Assembly (NCBI RefSeq): GCF_016909015.1
Contig: NZ_JAFBFA010000006.1
Span: forward strand, 124,001-188,000
Source: Gracilibacillus alcaliphilus
GTDB taxonomy: Bacteria > Bacillota > Bacilli > Bacillales > Amphibacillaceae
DNA length: 64,000 nucleotides
Direction: 5' to 3'
Shown here: positions 1 through 8,500 of the stretch, in pieces
Position numbering within the stretch: the stretch's first letter is position 1
Layout: every line of letters starts with the position of its first letter
Program-made: the position numbers and the translations under genes
The notes under the pieces: model-generated
Databases searched by the model: none
What the model saw: only the letters and a program-made list of their open reading frames with translations
What the model was told of the DNA's origin: nothing

Positions 1-64
1 ACGTGTCGAAGATGGTAATAAAATAGCAGATTGGTATTCTTACCAAAAAGAATCCTCTTCCTGA
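1..64 (+). CDS. C-terminal end of an unidentified protein (truncated by window start)
   Basis: Reading from base 2 gives 20 codons ending in TGA at 62-64, with the tail VEDGNKIADWYSYQKESSS. A VEDGKI-like tail occurs in SnoaL-like and other cone-shaped alpha+beta barrel proteins, but so little is present that the family cannot be assigned. A clear intrinsic terminator follows at about 99-143, which supports this being a real gene end. Confidence 0.5.
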   Translation, partial: RVEDGNKIADWYSYQKESSS

Positions 65-98
65 CAATATTTGAACAAAAATTCACTTTATGAATACG

Positions 99-143
99 GC
101 ACCTCTAATATGGTTTAACAGCCTTGATTTTAGAGGTGTTTTT
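99..143 (+). terminator. Intrinsic terminator of the upstream partial gene
   Basis: CACCTCTAA (100-108) pairs perfectly with TTAGAGGTG (130-138) and is followed by a run of T. It sits 35 nt after the stop codon of the truncated first gene. Confidence 0.8.
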
Positions 144-206
144 ATTTGCTGGTTTAAGAAGCAATGCGATCTATCAAACACTCCAAAGAAATAATTCATA
201 AAAATC

Positions 207-235
207 TTGACGTATTTTTGTATACGGTGTAATAT
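207..235 (+). promoter_or_regulatory. Sigma-A-type promoter of the ZIP transporter gene
   Basis: TTGACG (207-212) is followed after 17 nt by TAATAT (230-235), close to the vegetative -35/-10 consensus. The start codon at 322 leaves a leader of about 80 nt. No Zur-like palindrome was recognised in it. Confidence 0.6.
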
Positions 236-321
236 TTTTCCTAGAAGAAACTATTTTAGGCGAGTCGCATATACTGTCTACAAAAGAATGAGATGGTCTG
301 AAAAAGAGGTGAGAGGGTCAG

Positions 322-1131
322 TTGGATTTTGATGGTAATATATTAATAGCATTCGGTCTTACATTGATGGCTGGTTTGGCTACAGGAGTAGGCAGTTTAT
401 TAGCCTTTTTTACATCGAATACAAATACAAAGTTCTTATCCTGGGCATTAGGGTTTTCAGCAGGTGTGATGATTTATGTCTCTATGGTAGAGATCTTTGT
501 CAAGGCTGAGGAATCATTAGTGGCTGGTTTAGGGACCGGTAAGGGACAATGGGTAACTGTCATTAGTTTCTTTGCTGGCATGGTGTTAATTGCCTTAATT
601 GATAAGCTGATCCCCAAACAAGGAAACCCGCATGAAGTCAAAAAAGTAGAAGATATGAATAAAAGTCCAAATGGAGACGGCAATTTATTAAAAATGGGGA
701 CTTTTACCGCATTAGCGATTGCCATCCATAACTTTCCGGAAGGGATCGCTACGTTTACTGCCGCACTGAAGGATCCTATGTTAGGCATACCTATTGCCAT
801 TGCCATCGCTATTCATAATATTCCAGAAGGGATTGCCGTGTCTGTTCCGATTTATTTTTCAACTGGTGATAAGAAGAAGGCCTTTCGCCTATCTTTTTTG
901 TCCGGTTTGGCAGAGCCGATAGGGGCAATCGTAGCCTTCTTGTTTTTAATGCCGTTTTTAAATGATGTCTTATTTGGTATTATCTTTGCCGCAGTGGCAG
1001 GTATTATGGTATTTATTTCACTTGATGAATTGCTGCCAGCTGCCAAGAAGTATGATCAGGCCCATACATCTATTTATGGATTGATAACAGGGATGGCAGT
1101 GATGGCGCTAAGTATCCTGTTATTTATTTAG
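322..1131 (+). CDS. zupT: ZIP-family divalent metal transporter, ZupT-like
   Basis: A 269-residue polytopic membrane protein of the ZIP family, which imports Zn2+ and often other divalent cations into the cytoplasm. The two hallmark intramembrane motifs are present, HNFPEG near residue 137 and HNIPEG near residue 166; these supply the metal ligands. About eight hydrophobic segments and a short polar loop near residues 95-125 fit ZupT topology, and the length matches the family. The start is TTG at 322 with AAGAGGTGAG about 7 nt upstream. It stands alone, with its own promoter (207-235) and a strong terminator (1155-1205). The substrate range (Zn versus Fe/Mn/Co) cannot be read from sequence. 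Confidence 0.93.
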   Translation: MDFDGNILIAFGLTLMAGLATGVGSLLAFFTSNTNTKFLSWALGFSAGVMIYVSMVEIFVKAEESLVAGLGTGKGQWVTVISFFAGMVLIALIDKLIPKQGNPHEVKKVEDMNKSPNGDGNLLKMGTFTALAIAIHNFPEGIATFTAALKDPMLGIPIAIAIAIHNIPEGIAVSVPIYFSTGDKKKAFRLSFLSGLAEPIGAIVAFLFLMPFLNDVLFGIIFAAVAGIMVFISLDELLPAAKKYDQAHTSIYGLITGMAVMALSILLFI

Positions 1132-1154
1132 ATTAACTTGCACAGCTAATAACG

Positions 1155-1205
1155 AAACAAAGGCATTTCAACAAGTCGCAGAAAGGAAATGCCTTTGTTT
1201 ATCAT
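1155..1205 (+). terminator. Strong intrinsic terminator after zupT
   Basis: A perfect 15-bp stem: AAACAAAGGCATTTC (1155-1169) pairs with GAAATGCCTTTGTTT (1186-1200). It lies between zupT and the convergent small gene at 1202-1336, so it probably serves both strands. Confidence 0.85.
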
Positions 1206-1336
1206 TTTCTGATCAACTTTACAATCAGAACAATTAATGCAATCACTAACAAAAAATGAATAAGGCTGCCGGCCACATTAAATATAAATCCTAGCAGCCA
1301 GAACAAAACCAAAATACCAATAATCGTCCAAATCAT
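1202..1336 (-). CDS. Small membrane protein, Lmo0937 family
   Basis: A 44-residue protein beginning MIWTIIGILVLFWLLG, with two hydrophobic segments (about residues 2-18 and 25-42) around a short NVAGSLIH turn and a basic LIRK end. Length, WxLG segment and turn match the Lmo0937 family of tiny membrane proteins common in Bacillaceae and Listeria, whose function is unknown (often linked to stress regulons). ATG at 1336 is preceded by AAGGAGTGATCAG, an excellent ribosome site. It is convergent with zupT and shares its terminator. Confidence 0.85.
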   Translation of the reverse strand: MIWTIIGILVLFWLLGFIFNVAGSLIHFLLVIALIVLIVKLIRK

Positions 1337-1537
1337 CTGATCACTCCTTATGTTTATTACAGTACGGGCTTTTATCATGAATAAGGAAGAAACTCTTTCT
1401 TATTGCATGATTTCTTGTATTTAACAATAGTTTACCCAAGTCGACAATTTTAAAACTTTTTTTCGACAACTATTGCAAATGAACGTGTAGATTGCTATAA
1501 TAATAAGCGTGGTTCTGATTAGTGAAACAATGAATAT

Positions 1538-1611
1538 GCGGGTGTAGTTTAGTGGTAAAACCTCAGCCTTCCAAGCTGATGTCGAGGGTTCAATTCCCTT
1601 CACCCGCTCCA
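1538..1611 (+). tRNA. tRNA-Gly (anticodon TCC)
   Basis: A complete cloverleaf. The acceptor stem is GCGGGTG (1538-1544) with CACCCGC (1601-1607), the discriminator base is T, and the CCA (1609-1611) is encoded. The anticodon stem TCAGC/GCTGA encloses the loop CTTCCAA, giving anticodon TCC. The T loop GGTTCAATTCC is standard. The sequence closely resembles Bacillus tRNA-Gly(TCC). It stands alone. Confidence 0.97.
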
Positions 1612-1623
1612 TACATAGGGGTG

Positions 1624-1664
1624 AACGTAGTGTTTCGTTTTAAATGAGGCATTACGTTTTTTTA
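1624..1664 (+). terminator. Probable terminator downstream of tRNA-Gly
   Basis: AACGTAGTG (1624-1632) pairs, with one mismatch, with CATTACGTT (1650-1658), followed by a T run. It begins 12 nt after the CCA end of the tRNA. Confidence 0.6.
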
Positions 1665-1829
1665 TTGTCTTCGTAATACCAAAAGGCAACTGTATGAATG
1701 AGCTTATAAACTTCTAAATCAAGCTTTGGTCATGACTTTCTCCATAAGAACTGCTGCTAGGACAAGTTTATTCTCATGATTTTATCTTCTATTTAGGTGA
1801 AATAGAACAAAGCTGAGGTGTATTTGTCG

Positions 1830-1880
1830 AAAAGAAAGGAGAGCCAACCCATTTTATGGATTTACTCTCCTTTCTTTTTT
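1830..1880 (-). terminator. Bidirectional terminator at the end of the polysaccharide operon
   Basis: GAAAGGAGAG and CTCTCCTTTC form a 10-bp stem with A/T runs on both flanks. It lies about 25 nt beyond the stop codon of the GH18-like lipoprotein gene on the minus strand. Confidence 0.75.
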
Positions 1881-1902
1881 GCACTATACTTCTGATTTAG
1901 GT

Positions 1903-2970
1903 TTAGTTTGGCTGTATTTCATCCGGCAAGCGATTGATCTGGTCAATAGAAGCCTTAGATAAACCTCCTGTCCGCCAAAAAGAAAAGGCATTATAATTTC
2001 CATGTGATGTGAGGTACTGTACCCAATTTTTTATAGTTGTTTCATCTGCATACCAAACCTCTGTGTCAGCACCTTCATCTATTACGGAAAAGGTCATTGC
2101 GTCACTTGTTGCATCACGGGTTTGTTCTGGGTGATGCTTGTCTATTAATCGTTGTATTTCCTGTTCTGTTAATGCCTTAATATTGCCATCGGCCCAACTA
2201 AATCCACCGGTAGACAAGGCAATCTGAAAATCATTATCTTGATGAGGAAAGTTAGTAATAATTTCATCCAAAAAACGATAGTCTGCTTTGGGTCCAGGGC
2301 CACTGTGATAACCATATAGGTTATATGCCATCACAATATAAGCAATCCCATTAGGCAAGTCATATTGTCGGCTGGGAAAGGTAGGCTCTAATACCACTCG
2401 AAGTCTTAACCCCTCTTCTTGAAGTTCATCTCTCAACTCTGTAAGAAATAGAATAAATTCAGGGACTAAGGAGTCCGGAATCTTCTCATAATCAATTTCA
2501 ATTCCGTCAATAGCTAGTGGTTTCACATAATCGGTAATTTCCTTGATATGGACGGAGCGGTTTTGTTCTGAAATTAACAGTGCCTGTAATAAGTCAGGAT
2601 TTTTTTGAATAACTGAGCCGTCATGTAAGAATTGATCATTAATGATGCTCAGATAAATCTCTTTTTGCTGAAGTGAACTTTTTAATGTCTTATCAATTAA
2701 GCTTTCAGTATTTTGTGCTGGATACAGTTGTTGATCTTGATTAAAGTATGTGCCAAACAATAGGATGTCATCAGTAGAAGAGAGCATTTCTGCCTCTTTC
2801 AAGCTCTCTTCATGCATCCAGTCTACTAACCAGATGGAAGTATGAATCTTATTCATTCCTTCCTCATTATTTGAGTGATGACCCCCTGGTAGGGCCTGTT
2901 CTTTATTCAGTGAACAGCCACTAAGTAGTAGGAGTAAGAATGAGAGGATCAGCAGAGACCGTATCATCAT
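1903..2970 (-). CDS. GH18-like glycoside hydrolase lipoprotein, last gene of the polysaccharide operon
   Basis: A 355-residue lipoprotein: a hydrophobic signal ends in the lipobox LSGC (Cys19), so the mature protein is anchored outside the membrane. The central motif DGIEIDYE (residues 155-162) is the family 18 DxxDxDxE signature with the catalytic Glu162 kept and one Asp changed to Glu. The later stretch VMAYNLYGYHSGPGP fits the GH18 barrel. GH18 enzymes cleave beta-1,4-GlcNAc polymers or related glycans, and PgaB of the poly-GlcNAc system carries a related domain. It is the fourth gene of a minus-strand run, 29 nt after the deacetylase-like gene, so trimming the exported polymer is the likely job (inference). 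Confidence 0.8.
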   Translation of the reverse strand: MMIRSLLILSFLLLLLSGCSLNKEQALPGGHHSNNEEGMNKIHTSIWLVDWMHEESLKEAEMLSSTDDILLFGTYFNQDQQLYPAQNTESLIDKTLKSSLQQKEIYLSIINDQFLHDGSVIQKNPDLLQALLISEQNRSVHIKEITDYVKPLAIDGIEIDYEKIPDSLVPEFILFLTELRDELQEEGLRLRVVLEPTFPSRQYDLPNGIAYIVMAYNLYGYHSGPGPKADYRFLDEIITNFPHQDNDFQIALSTGGFSWADGNIKALTEQEIQRLIDKHHPEQTRDATSDAMTFSVIDEGADTEVWYADETTIKNWVQYLTSHGNYNAFSFWRTGGLSKASIDQINRLPDEIQPN

Positions 2971-2999
2971 ACTTCCATCTTCCTTTCTTAAAGAGGTTG

Positions 3000-4751
3000 T
3001 TAAAAAGTTTCAATAAAGAAGTCAATTACTTCTGAACTTCTTTTATCTATGATGCGATAAATAGTTTCGCCTTCGTCAGTAACAGAATAGATGGTGTTTT
3101 CACCAGATGTAATTCGCAAATCTTCAACGATAGAGTCATAAATTGTATCTTCACTCCGTTGATGAGAGGTATTTAACTTGATGCTTTTTCCAGCCAATTG
3201 CAGCTGATAACTATCTGCAGCATAAGCCAGCTCTATTTGCTTTACAGTATTACCATCTATTTTGATAAGCAGATTTCCCGGTTCCATTTCCAATGTAAGG
3301 GAGCGCTTGTTTGCCAATGTCAGCGGATAATCTTCTTCGTCAATCCTTGATCCGCTTTGTGTATCATGGTAATCGTAGGTAGTCGCCTTATTAAAGGCAT
3401 AATCTTTGCCGCTCCACGAAACCTCGCTTAACGGTTCTTTATATAATAATTCTACCTGATTTTTTTGGTTTGTTTGATAAATATATAAGGTGTTTTTCTT
3501 CAGCATGATCTGAATTTGGTTCTGTTGGTCGCTAGACTGGAGGTATACCGTCTGTTCTCCCATTATATTGCCTTTTAAGCTCATGTCAGCAATAAAATGG
3601 TTGGGTAATGCTTGTTTTAAAGTTGCGACTACTTCTTTATTAGGCTGAGAAGTAAGGATAATTGACGTATGATCAAATTCAGCTGCTCCACTGGTTAAAT
3701 CCCAGTGTTGCGCTGTCTCTGCATCTCCTTGTTCAAAGTCAATCGCCCAATTATGATCATCTTGAATCTTCATTAATAAATGATTGACCGGCCAGTGGGG
3801 GGCTACTGGCAAACGGTTTAAATTATATATATCTGTGTCTTTATCATTATAAGACTCCCAATCTCGATTAAAATGAAAGGCAAAGGTATCTTTAATCATT
3901 TTATCATTAATACGTTCTACCGCTTCATTCATACCATTATAGAGAGAATTCGCGTGCATGATGGCGTAAGCCTTTGGCATTTTATCAAAATCTGCTTGAT
4001 AAATATCCTGCATTTGCTGATAATCTTCGATAATCCTTGCTTCCATTTCTTTGCGGGTTTCTTTCGGGAGCATATATTCATCACGCAAATAATCCATCAG
4101 ATAATGATTATAGTACTCCATCTGCATTTTATCAGGGATATCATTCTCATCAATTTCACCCAAATATGCTCCGTCCTCGTTGAAAATATTAGTATAAGTT
4201 AACCGATATCCATTGGAACCAAGCTCCCAGTATCCGCTATTCATCATTGGGATTAAATCTTTAGGTTTAAGGAATTTGGTATCTCTCGTATCCATTTTAT
4301 TGGCATACGTAAACATTGTAGCTCGATAGTTCAGTTCTTCCAATGTCTTTTGGGCAAAGATACTCGAATCGGTCCGGCCATCTTCAAATGAAAGGAATAA
4401 AGCCTTTTCTGGTAAAGGAGTGCCATTCTGATAGAAATCCAATATCTGTTGCTGTGAAATAGTTTCAAATCCCTGTTGTTTTAAAACTGTCAGATGCTTG
4501 TTCAGTTCATCCTTCGAAATATGTTTCGCCGATCCGCTGCGGTCCACGCCAAAGTAAGATAAGGCAATAAATCCATGATCATTCGTCAGTTCACTGCTGG
4601 AGACAGTTTGAAATTTATTAGTAAAGAAAATCGCCTGCACTACAATGATCAACAGTAAGACAATCATTATAGACTGCACGATGACACTGATTACTTTCTT
4701 GCGGTTTTTTCTTTTGACATTGAGTTTCGTATTTTTACCAAACTGAAACAT
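3000..4751 (-). CDS. Membrane-anchored, degenerate polysaccharide deacetylase-like protein
   Basis: A 583-residue protein with a basic N-terminus, one membrane segment (about 20-43) and a large extracellular part. Residues about 60-250 follow the NodB/carbohydrate esterase 4 layout, but SFEDG (121-125) replaces the catalytic TFDDG. ELGSNGYRL (176-184) stands where the HxxxH metal site should be, so metal-dependent deacetylation is doubtful. Residues about 340-580 are beta-rich and look like a carbohydrate-binding sandwich domain (inference from composition). It sits between the glycosyltransferase (21 nt upstream) and the GH18-like gene. It may bind or guide polymer rather than deacetylate it; remote PgaB-like proteins are the nearest comparison. 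Confidence 0.7.
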   Translation of the reverse strand: MFQFGKNTKLNVKRKNRKKVISVIVQSIMIVLLLIIVVQAIFFTNKFQTVSSSELTNDHGFIALSYFGVDRSGSAKHISKDELNKHLTVLKQQGFETISQQQILDFYQNGTPLPEKALFLSFEDGRTDSSIFAQKTLEELNYRATMFTYANKMDTRDTKFLKPKDLIPMMNSGYWELGSNGYRLTYTNIFNEDGAYLGEIDENDIPDKMQMEYYNHYLMDYLRDEYMLPKETRKEMEARIIEDYQQMQDIYQADFDKMPKAYAIMHANSLYNGMNEAVERINDKMIKDTFAFHFNRDWESYNDKDTDIYNLNRLPVAPHWPVNHLLMKIQDDHNWAIDFEQGDAETAQHWDLTSGAAEFDHTSIILTSQPNKEVVATLKQALPNHFIADMSLKGNIMGEQTVYLQSSDQQNQIQIMLKKNTLYIYQTNQKNQVELLYKEPLSEVSWSGKDYAFNKATTYDYHDTQSGSRIDEEDYPLTLANKRSLTLEMEPGNLLIKIDGNTVKQIELAYAADSYQLQLAGKSIKLNTSHQRSEDTIYDSIVEDLRITSGENTIYSVTDEGETIYRIIDKRSSEVIDFFIETF

Positions 4752-4772
4752 GACTTCCTAACCTCCTTTCGA

Positions 4773-6599
4773 TTACCCATGTTGTCTTTTTTTCCTGCGC
4801 AGCGCTTTTTTAAGCTCCTTTTTTTGCCGTGCTTCGACATCTTGCGGGGTTTCCCGTGTCCCCCATGTTGATTTCCAGAAGGTAACCCATGCAACAGGCA
4901 TTTGCCATAGCAGGATAAATTCATAGTACATGACAAATACAAAACCGAAGAACCATAACGTACTCTTACGGAAAAACAAATGGGCAAAACTCATCATTAA
5001 TGCCATTACTAGTAATCCCACGATAAAGGTGGTAGGGAAGATGCCATGCATAAGCGGTACATACAGTAAATTAAATGCAACAACAACAGGGGCTGCAATG
5101 GGAACAATTAATCCTACAAGAAAGAAAAGCTGCATAAAGGGCTCTTTTTTGATCATAAAAGTCAATGCCCGCAGCGATTCTCTTAGCCAAGACCGCTTCC
5201 AGCGCATTTGCTGCTTAAGAAAGACATGGAAATCAGACGGTACAATCGTTGAACAGACTGCTTTGTCCTGATAACCAGTCCGATGTGTTTTTAAGATAAA
5301 ATTGGTCATACTGCGGTCATCGCCAAATGTGGCAGGATGCCCCAAGAAGCGTTGATTGAGCCATGCCTCAGCATTGTCCAATACCAACGATTTCCGATAA
5401 CAAGAAAGCGGTCCGGATAAACATGTAACACAATCAAACGTTGCTTCGGCTGCCTTCATGATACGGAAGGCAATGTAATAACGTACAGTTTGTAATTTCG
5501 TCAGGGCATTGGTGAACTTATTCTCTACTTCTGTTCTGCCGGATACACCGCCCATTTTCGGATCTTGAAATGGCTGAACAATGTTCCGGATCGCATTTGG
5601 CTCTAAGAAGCTATCAGAATCTACAAAGACAACCAATTCATGAGTAGCTGCTTTTGTACCTTCTACCAATGCTTCTCGCTTCCCGGCATTCTTAGGTAAT
5701 TGGATAAATTTCAGCCGTTCTTCTGTTTTAAAACGATGGCCTTCTCGATATATTTTTGCGACTGTCTCTTTTATTTTCTCTACACTGCCGTCTGTCGAAC
5801 AATCGTCAACAATAATAACCTCTAATTTATCAATCGGATAGGTTTGATCGATACAGCCTAAAATGGTTCGTTCTATCCATTCTTCCTCATTGAAAACAGG
5901 AATTACTATACTTACTCCTGGTTCATAAGAAAGGTTGACTGGCACATTGCGATAAACCATCCCGAAAACATAACGGCTCAACAAAAAGGTAGCGGCTATT
6001 AAACTATAAAAATACAGAAACTTATTAAACTTAAAATAGATAACACTTTCAGTTCTCATAAGAATAACGATTAACATCATGAAAAAGAGGAGCAGACTTG
6101 CTGTAAAAATCGATAAGCCCCATCGCCGCTTTTTCAAATAACTCTCTAAGGATTGTTCAAACTCAAAAGCACAATAAGTATAGGAGGCGGCATTGGTTGT
6201 TTCATTAAAATGACGTACTACCTTACCCTGCAATTTGAACTTTGCTTCATATCCCTCTGGCATGGCAGCCGGAGGGATGGTGAATGTTAGTTTAGCATTT
6301 TTATTTGCTTCCAAATCTTGTTTTAAATCAGCGTGTGGTATCTGTACTAACATCCCTGTATTAGAGATGTCTACACAACTGGCCTTTACTTTACGTCCAT
6401 GTAGTCGTACATTTACGGGAAACTTTGCCATATAACGCTTGCCGTTCATTCTTGCTTGATAGGCAGTATTGGGATTCGTCTCATCTTTCATTAAATTTCC
6501 TCTGCGATCAAGCGTTTTTCTAATACCATCTGGGTCAGGAATATTGGACAGAGTACGCCGGTCTTTTTTAGGTACAGTTAATTTTTCACGTTTTGCCAT
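4773..6599 (-). CDS. Family 2 glycosyltransferase with N-terminal PilZ domain (polysaccharide synthase)
   Basis: A 608-residue membrane synthase. An N-terminal PilZ-type domain (about 50-150) carries DISNTG (77-82), matching the D/NxSxxG c-di-GMP motif; the partner RxxxR motif is only RYMAK (55-59). Two membrane segments follow (about 163-181 and 194-214). The GT2 core has DDCSTD (265-270), DSD (327-329), GDDR (426-429) and QQMRW (463-467), the full processive-synthase set seen in cellulose, hyaluronan and PgaC synthases. Several C-terminal membrane segments form the export pore. It probably polymerises a hexosamine or hexose polymer outward under c-di-GMP control (inference). The closest good ribosome site lies unusually far, about 25 nt, before the ATG. 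Confidence 0.88.
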   Translation of the reverse strand: MAKREKLTVPKKDRRTLSNIPDPDGIRKTLDRRGNLMKDETNPNTAYQARMNGKRYMAKFPVNVRLHGRKVKASCVDISNTGMLVQIPHADLKQDLEANKNAKLTFTIPPAAMPEGYEAKFKLQGKVVRHFNETTNAASYTYCAFEFEQSLESYLKKRRWGLSIFTASLLLFFMMLIVILMRTESVIYFKFNKFLYFYSLIAATFLLSRYVFGMVYRNVPVNLSYEPGVSIVIPVFNEEEWIERTILGCIDQTYPIDKLEVIIVDDCSTDGSVEKIKETVAKIYREGHRFKTEERLKFIQLPKNAGKREALVEGTKAATHELVVFVDSDSFLEPNAIRNIVQPFQDPKMGGVSGRTEVENKFTNALTKLQTVRYYIAFRIMKAAEATFDCVTCLSGPLSCYRKSLVLDNAEAWLNQRFLGHPATFGDDRSMTNFILKTHRTGYQDKAVCSTIVPSDFHVFLKQQMRWKRSWLRESLRALTFMIKKEPFMQLFFLVGLIVPIAAPVVVAFNLLYVPLMHGIFPTTFIVGLLVMALMMSFAHLFFRKSTLWFFGFVFVMYYEFILLWQMPVAWVTFWKSTWGTRETPQDVEARQKKELKKALRRKKRQHG

Positions 6600-6638
6600 A
6601 ATCGTGTAGCTGGTGCAAGCAGCCTTCCTCCTTTTCCT

Positions 6639-8039
6639 TTATTGGCTAACCCATTCAGATATTTTCTTGAATTCGTAGCCTCGTGATTGCAGATTTTCAA
6701 TAACGCGTGGTAAAACCTGAATAGTATGTGATTCATCAAGAATATGCAGACCGATAATACTGCCTGGTTGTACGTTATCGACGATGCGGTGATAAATTTC
6801 GTCTTCTGGCCGGTTAAGATCCCAATCTAATGAAGCAATATCAAAGAGAATAATATAATCCACACCTGTAGCAGTTATAGCTTTAGCTGTTCTGTCATCA
6901 ATTAAACCTTGGGCCGGCCTAAAATAGTTTAAAGGTTTTTCTTGCAGAGCTTCTGTAAGAATTTGGTCATTCAAGACTACATCTTCTTGCAATTCTTTAG
7001 TACCCATTTCCGTAATTACTTGATGATGATAGGAGTGACTGGCTACTTCGTGTCCCCGTTCTTCTATTAAACGGGCTAGCTGCGGATTGATTTCCACTCC
7101 GCGGCCAATGACGAAAAAGGTAGAAGAAATTTGATATTGATCTAAGATATCCAAGATCTGCGACAGAGTTTCATCACTTGCCCAATCATCAAAGGTTAAC
7201 GCAACTTCTTTTTTATCTGTTGCAAATTTTCGGATAATGTTAGGCTGTACCTCTTTATAATCCAAGTTTACTTGTAGATTGTTCGTGACCGGTATCACTT
7301 CTTCATTGACATAATTTCCTTTCATCACCTCTTCTAGTGTGTTTAAGGTATAACCCTTGGCTGCTGCATTTTGTTTGATTAATTCAAGTGATTGGATGAC
7401 TTCTGGATTAAGATAAGTGTTTAATTGAATCACAGCGCCCCGGTTGGTAAAACGGTCAATATAATCAGCTATTTCCGCTGCACTTTGCATCTCCCCATCA
7501 TTTGGGTTAATCGTATTGGTTACCACACGCATATCCAACTGGGCGGCGGCCTCTTCAAAAGCAGTTGATGTATCTCCAGAACGGCTTCTGACATAAGCGG
7601 GTTTAAGTTCTAGTTCTTCTTTAAAGACCTTATTGGCTAAGAATAGTTCCACATATGCCTGGTCGTAATCATAGTCTTGAATCAGTACATGATTTAGGGT
7701 GTTATTTTGAATGGTGTGTCCCTGTTCGATAATTTGCTGCACTAGTTCTGGTTCTTCAGCCACTTTCATCCCTTGTAGGAAGAAGGTAGCATGTATATCT
7801 AACATTTTTAGCTGGTCTAACAATCGCTTCATGGTTACTTGATCTGCCAACCCATTAAAGGTCAGAGCCATCTTTTTTTCAGTAGTTTGAATGTGATTAA
7901 CAGGTGGGAGAGGAGTCTTTTCGTTTACAGCTATTTCAATTTCAGGTTCAATGGCCTGGATTTCAGACTGTTTGTTACTACAAGCTGTCAGACTTAGGGA
8001 AATGAGGCATGCGAAAAATAAGAAGAGTAACTTTTTCAC
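6639..8039 (-). CDS. Lipoprotein with two polysaccharide deacetylase (NodB) domains
   Basis: A 466-residue lipoprotein (lipobox LTAC, Cys20). The first NodB-like domain (about 55-235) starts MALTFNG instead of TFDD and lacks the histidine pair, so it is probably inactive. The second (about 278-462) is intact: TFDDW (282-286), HSYHH (335-339, metal-binding HxxxH), FRPAQG (373-378) and LHILD (431-435). This domain should remove N-acetyl groups from an extracellular amino-sugar polymer or peptidoglycan. It is the first gene of the minus-strand operon, 39 nt ahead of the PilZ glycosyltransferase, which points to partial deacetylation of the exported polysaccharide, as in poly-GlcNAc systems. Confidence 0.88.
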   Translation of the reverse strand: MKKLLFLFFACLISLSLTACSNKQSEIQAIEPEIEIAVNEKTPLPPVNHIQTTEKKMALTFNGLADQVTMKRLLDQLKMLDIHATFFLQGMKVAEEPELVQQIIEQGHTIQNNTLNHVLIQDYDYDQAYVELFLANKVFKEELELKPAYVRSRSGDTSTAFEEAAAQLDMRVVTNTINPNDGEMQSAAEIADYIDRFTNRGAVIQLNTYLNPEVIQSLELIKQNAAAKGYTLNTLEEVMKGNYVNEEVIPVTNNLQVNLDYKEVQPNIIRKFATDKKEVALTFDDWASDETLSQILDILDQYQISSTFFVIGRGVEINPQLARLIEERGHEVASHSYHHQVITEMGTKELQEDVVLNDQILTEALQEKPLNYFRPAQGLIDDRTAKAITATGVDYIILFDIASLDWDLNRPEDEIYHRIVDNVQPGSIIGLHILDESHTIQVLPRVIENLQSRGYEFKKISEWVSQ

Positions 8040-8500
8040 TGTTATACATTCCTTTTCTAATAAATTTATTTGGTTTTTCAGGGTGGTGAGATAGAAATGG
8101 TAAAGACAACTTGATAATTTATTTGATTATACCTCTTAAGTGATAAATTGAATATATATTTAAACAAAATAGTAGTAAATTTAGTGCCATTATCACATAT
8201 TATATATTCATTTTGTCAGCCTGAATAATATTGAGGGATGTTAATAGTTTGGGCTTTTTTAGAGAGCCGTGCATGTGGAATAGAGAGTGTTGTGAAATTC
8301 ACGTGTACTCTTGAACGGAGATGGTTGCTTGAAAAGGCCAAGCTATACAGTCAGAAATCAAGTGGTTTTCTCCATATTTTTTATTGGTACATTTATGCTG
8401 ATAAAGAGATGGTGATGAAGGCATAGACGAAACGCTTGCCTCGCTGGATAATTAATTGTATCCTAGTCGATGACGATACTTAAAGAGGGGTTATAGATAG
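8040..8500. other. Divergent intergenic region between polysaccharide operon and ABC-class ATPase gene
   Basis: A 460-bp AT-rich region that should hold promoters for both directions. A minus-strand TATAAT occurs near 8126-8131 without a convincing -35. The perfect short palindrome GTGAAATTCAC lies near 8291-8301. No known riboswitch fold was recognised; a c-di-GMP aptamer was looked for because of the PilZ operon and not found. Confidence 0.4.

Noticed and set aside
3873..4202. 109-codon plus-strand frame inside the deacetylase-like gene
   Set aside because: Antisense to a gene with convincing domain structure; no ribosome site.
8040..8240. Possible c-di-GMP riboswitch before the polysaccharide operon
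   Set aside because: Looked for because of the PilZ synthase; none of the conserved GEMM aptamer blocks was recognisable on the minus strand.
8238..8426. 62-codon plus-strand open frame upstream of the ABC-class ATPase gene
   Set aside because: GAGGG touches the ATG directly, leaving no spacing, and the translation has no protein-like character or known family.
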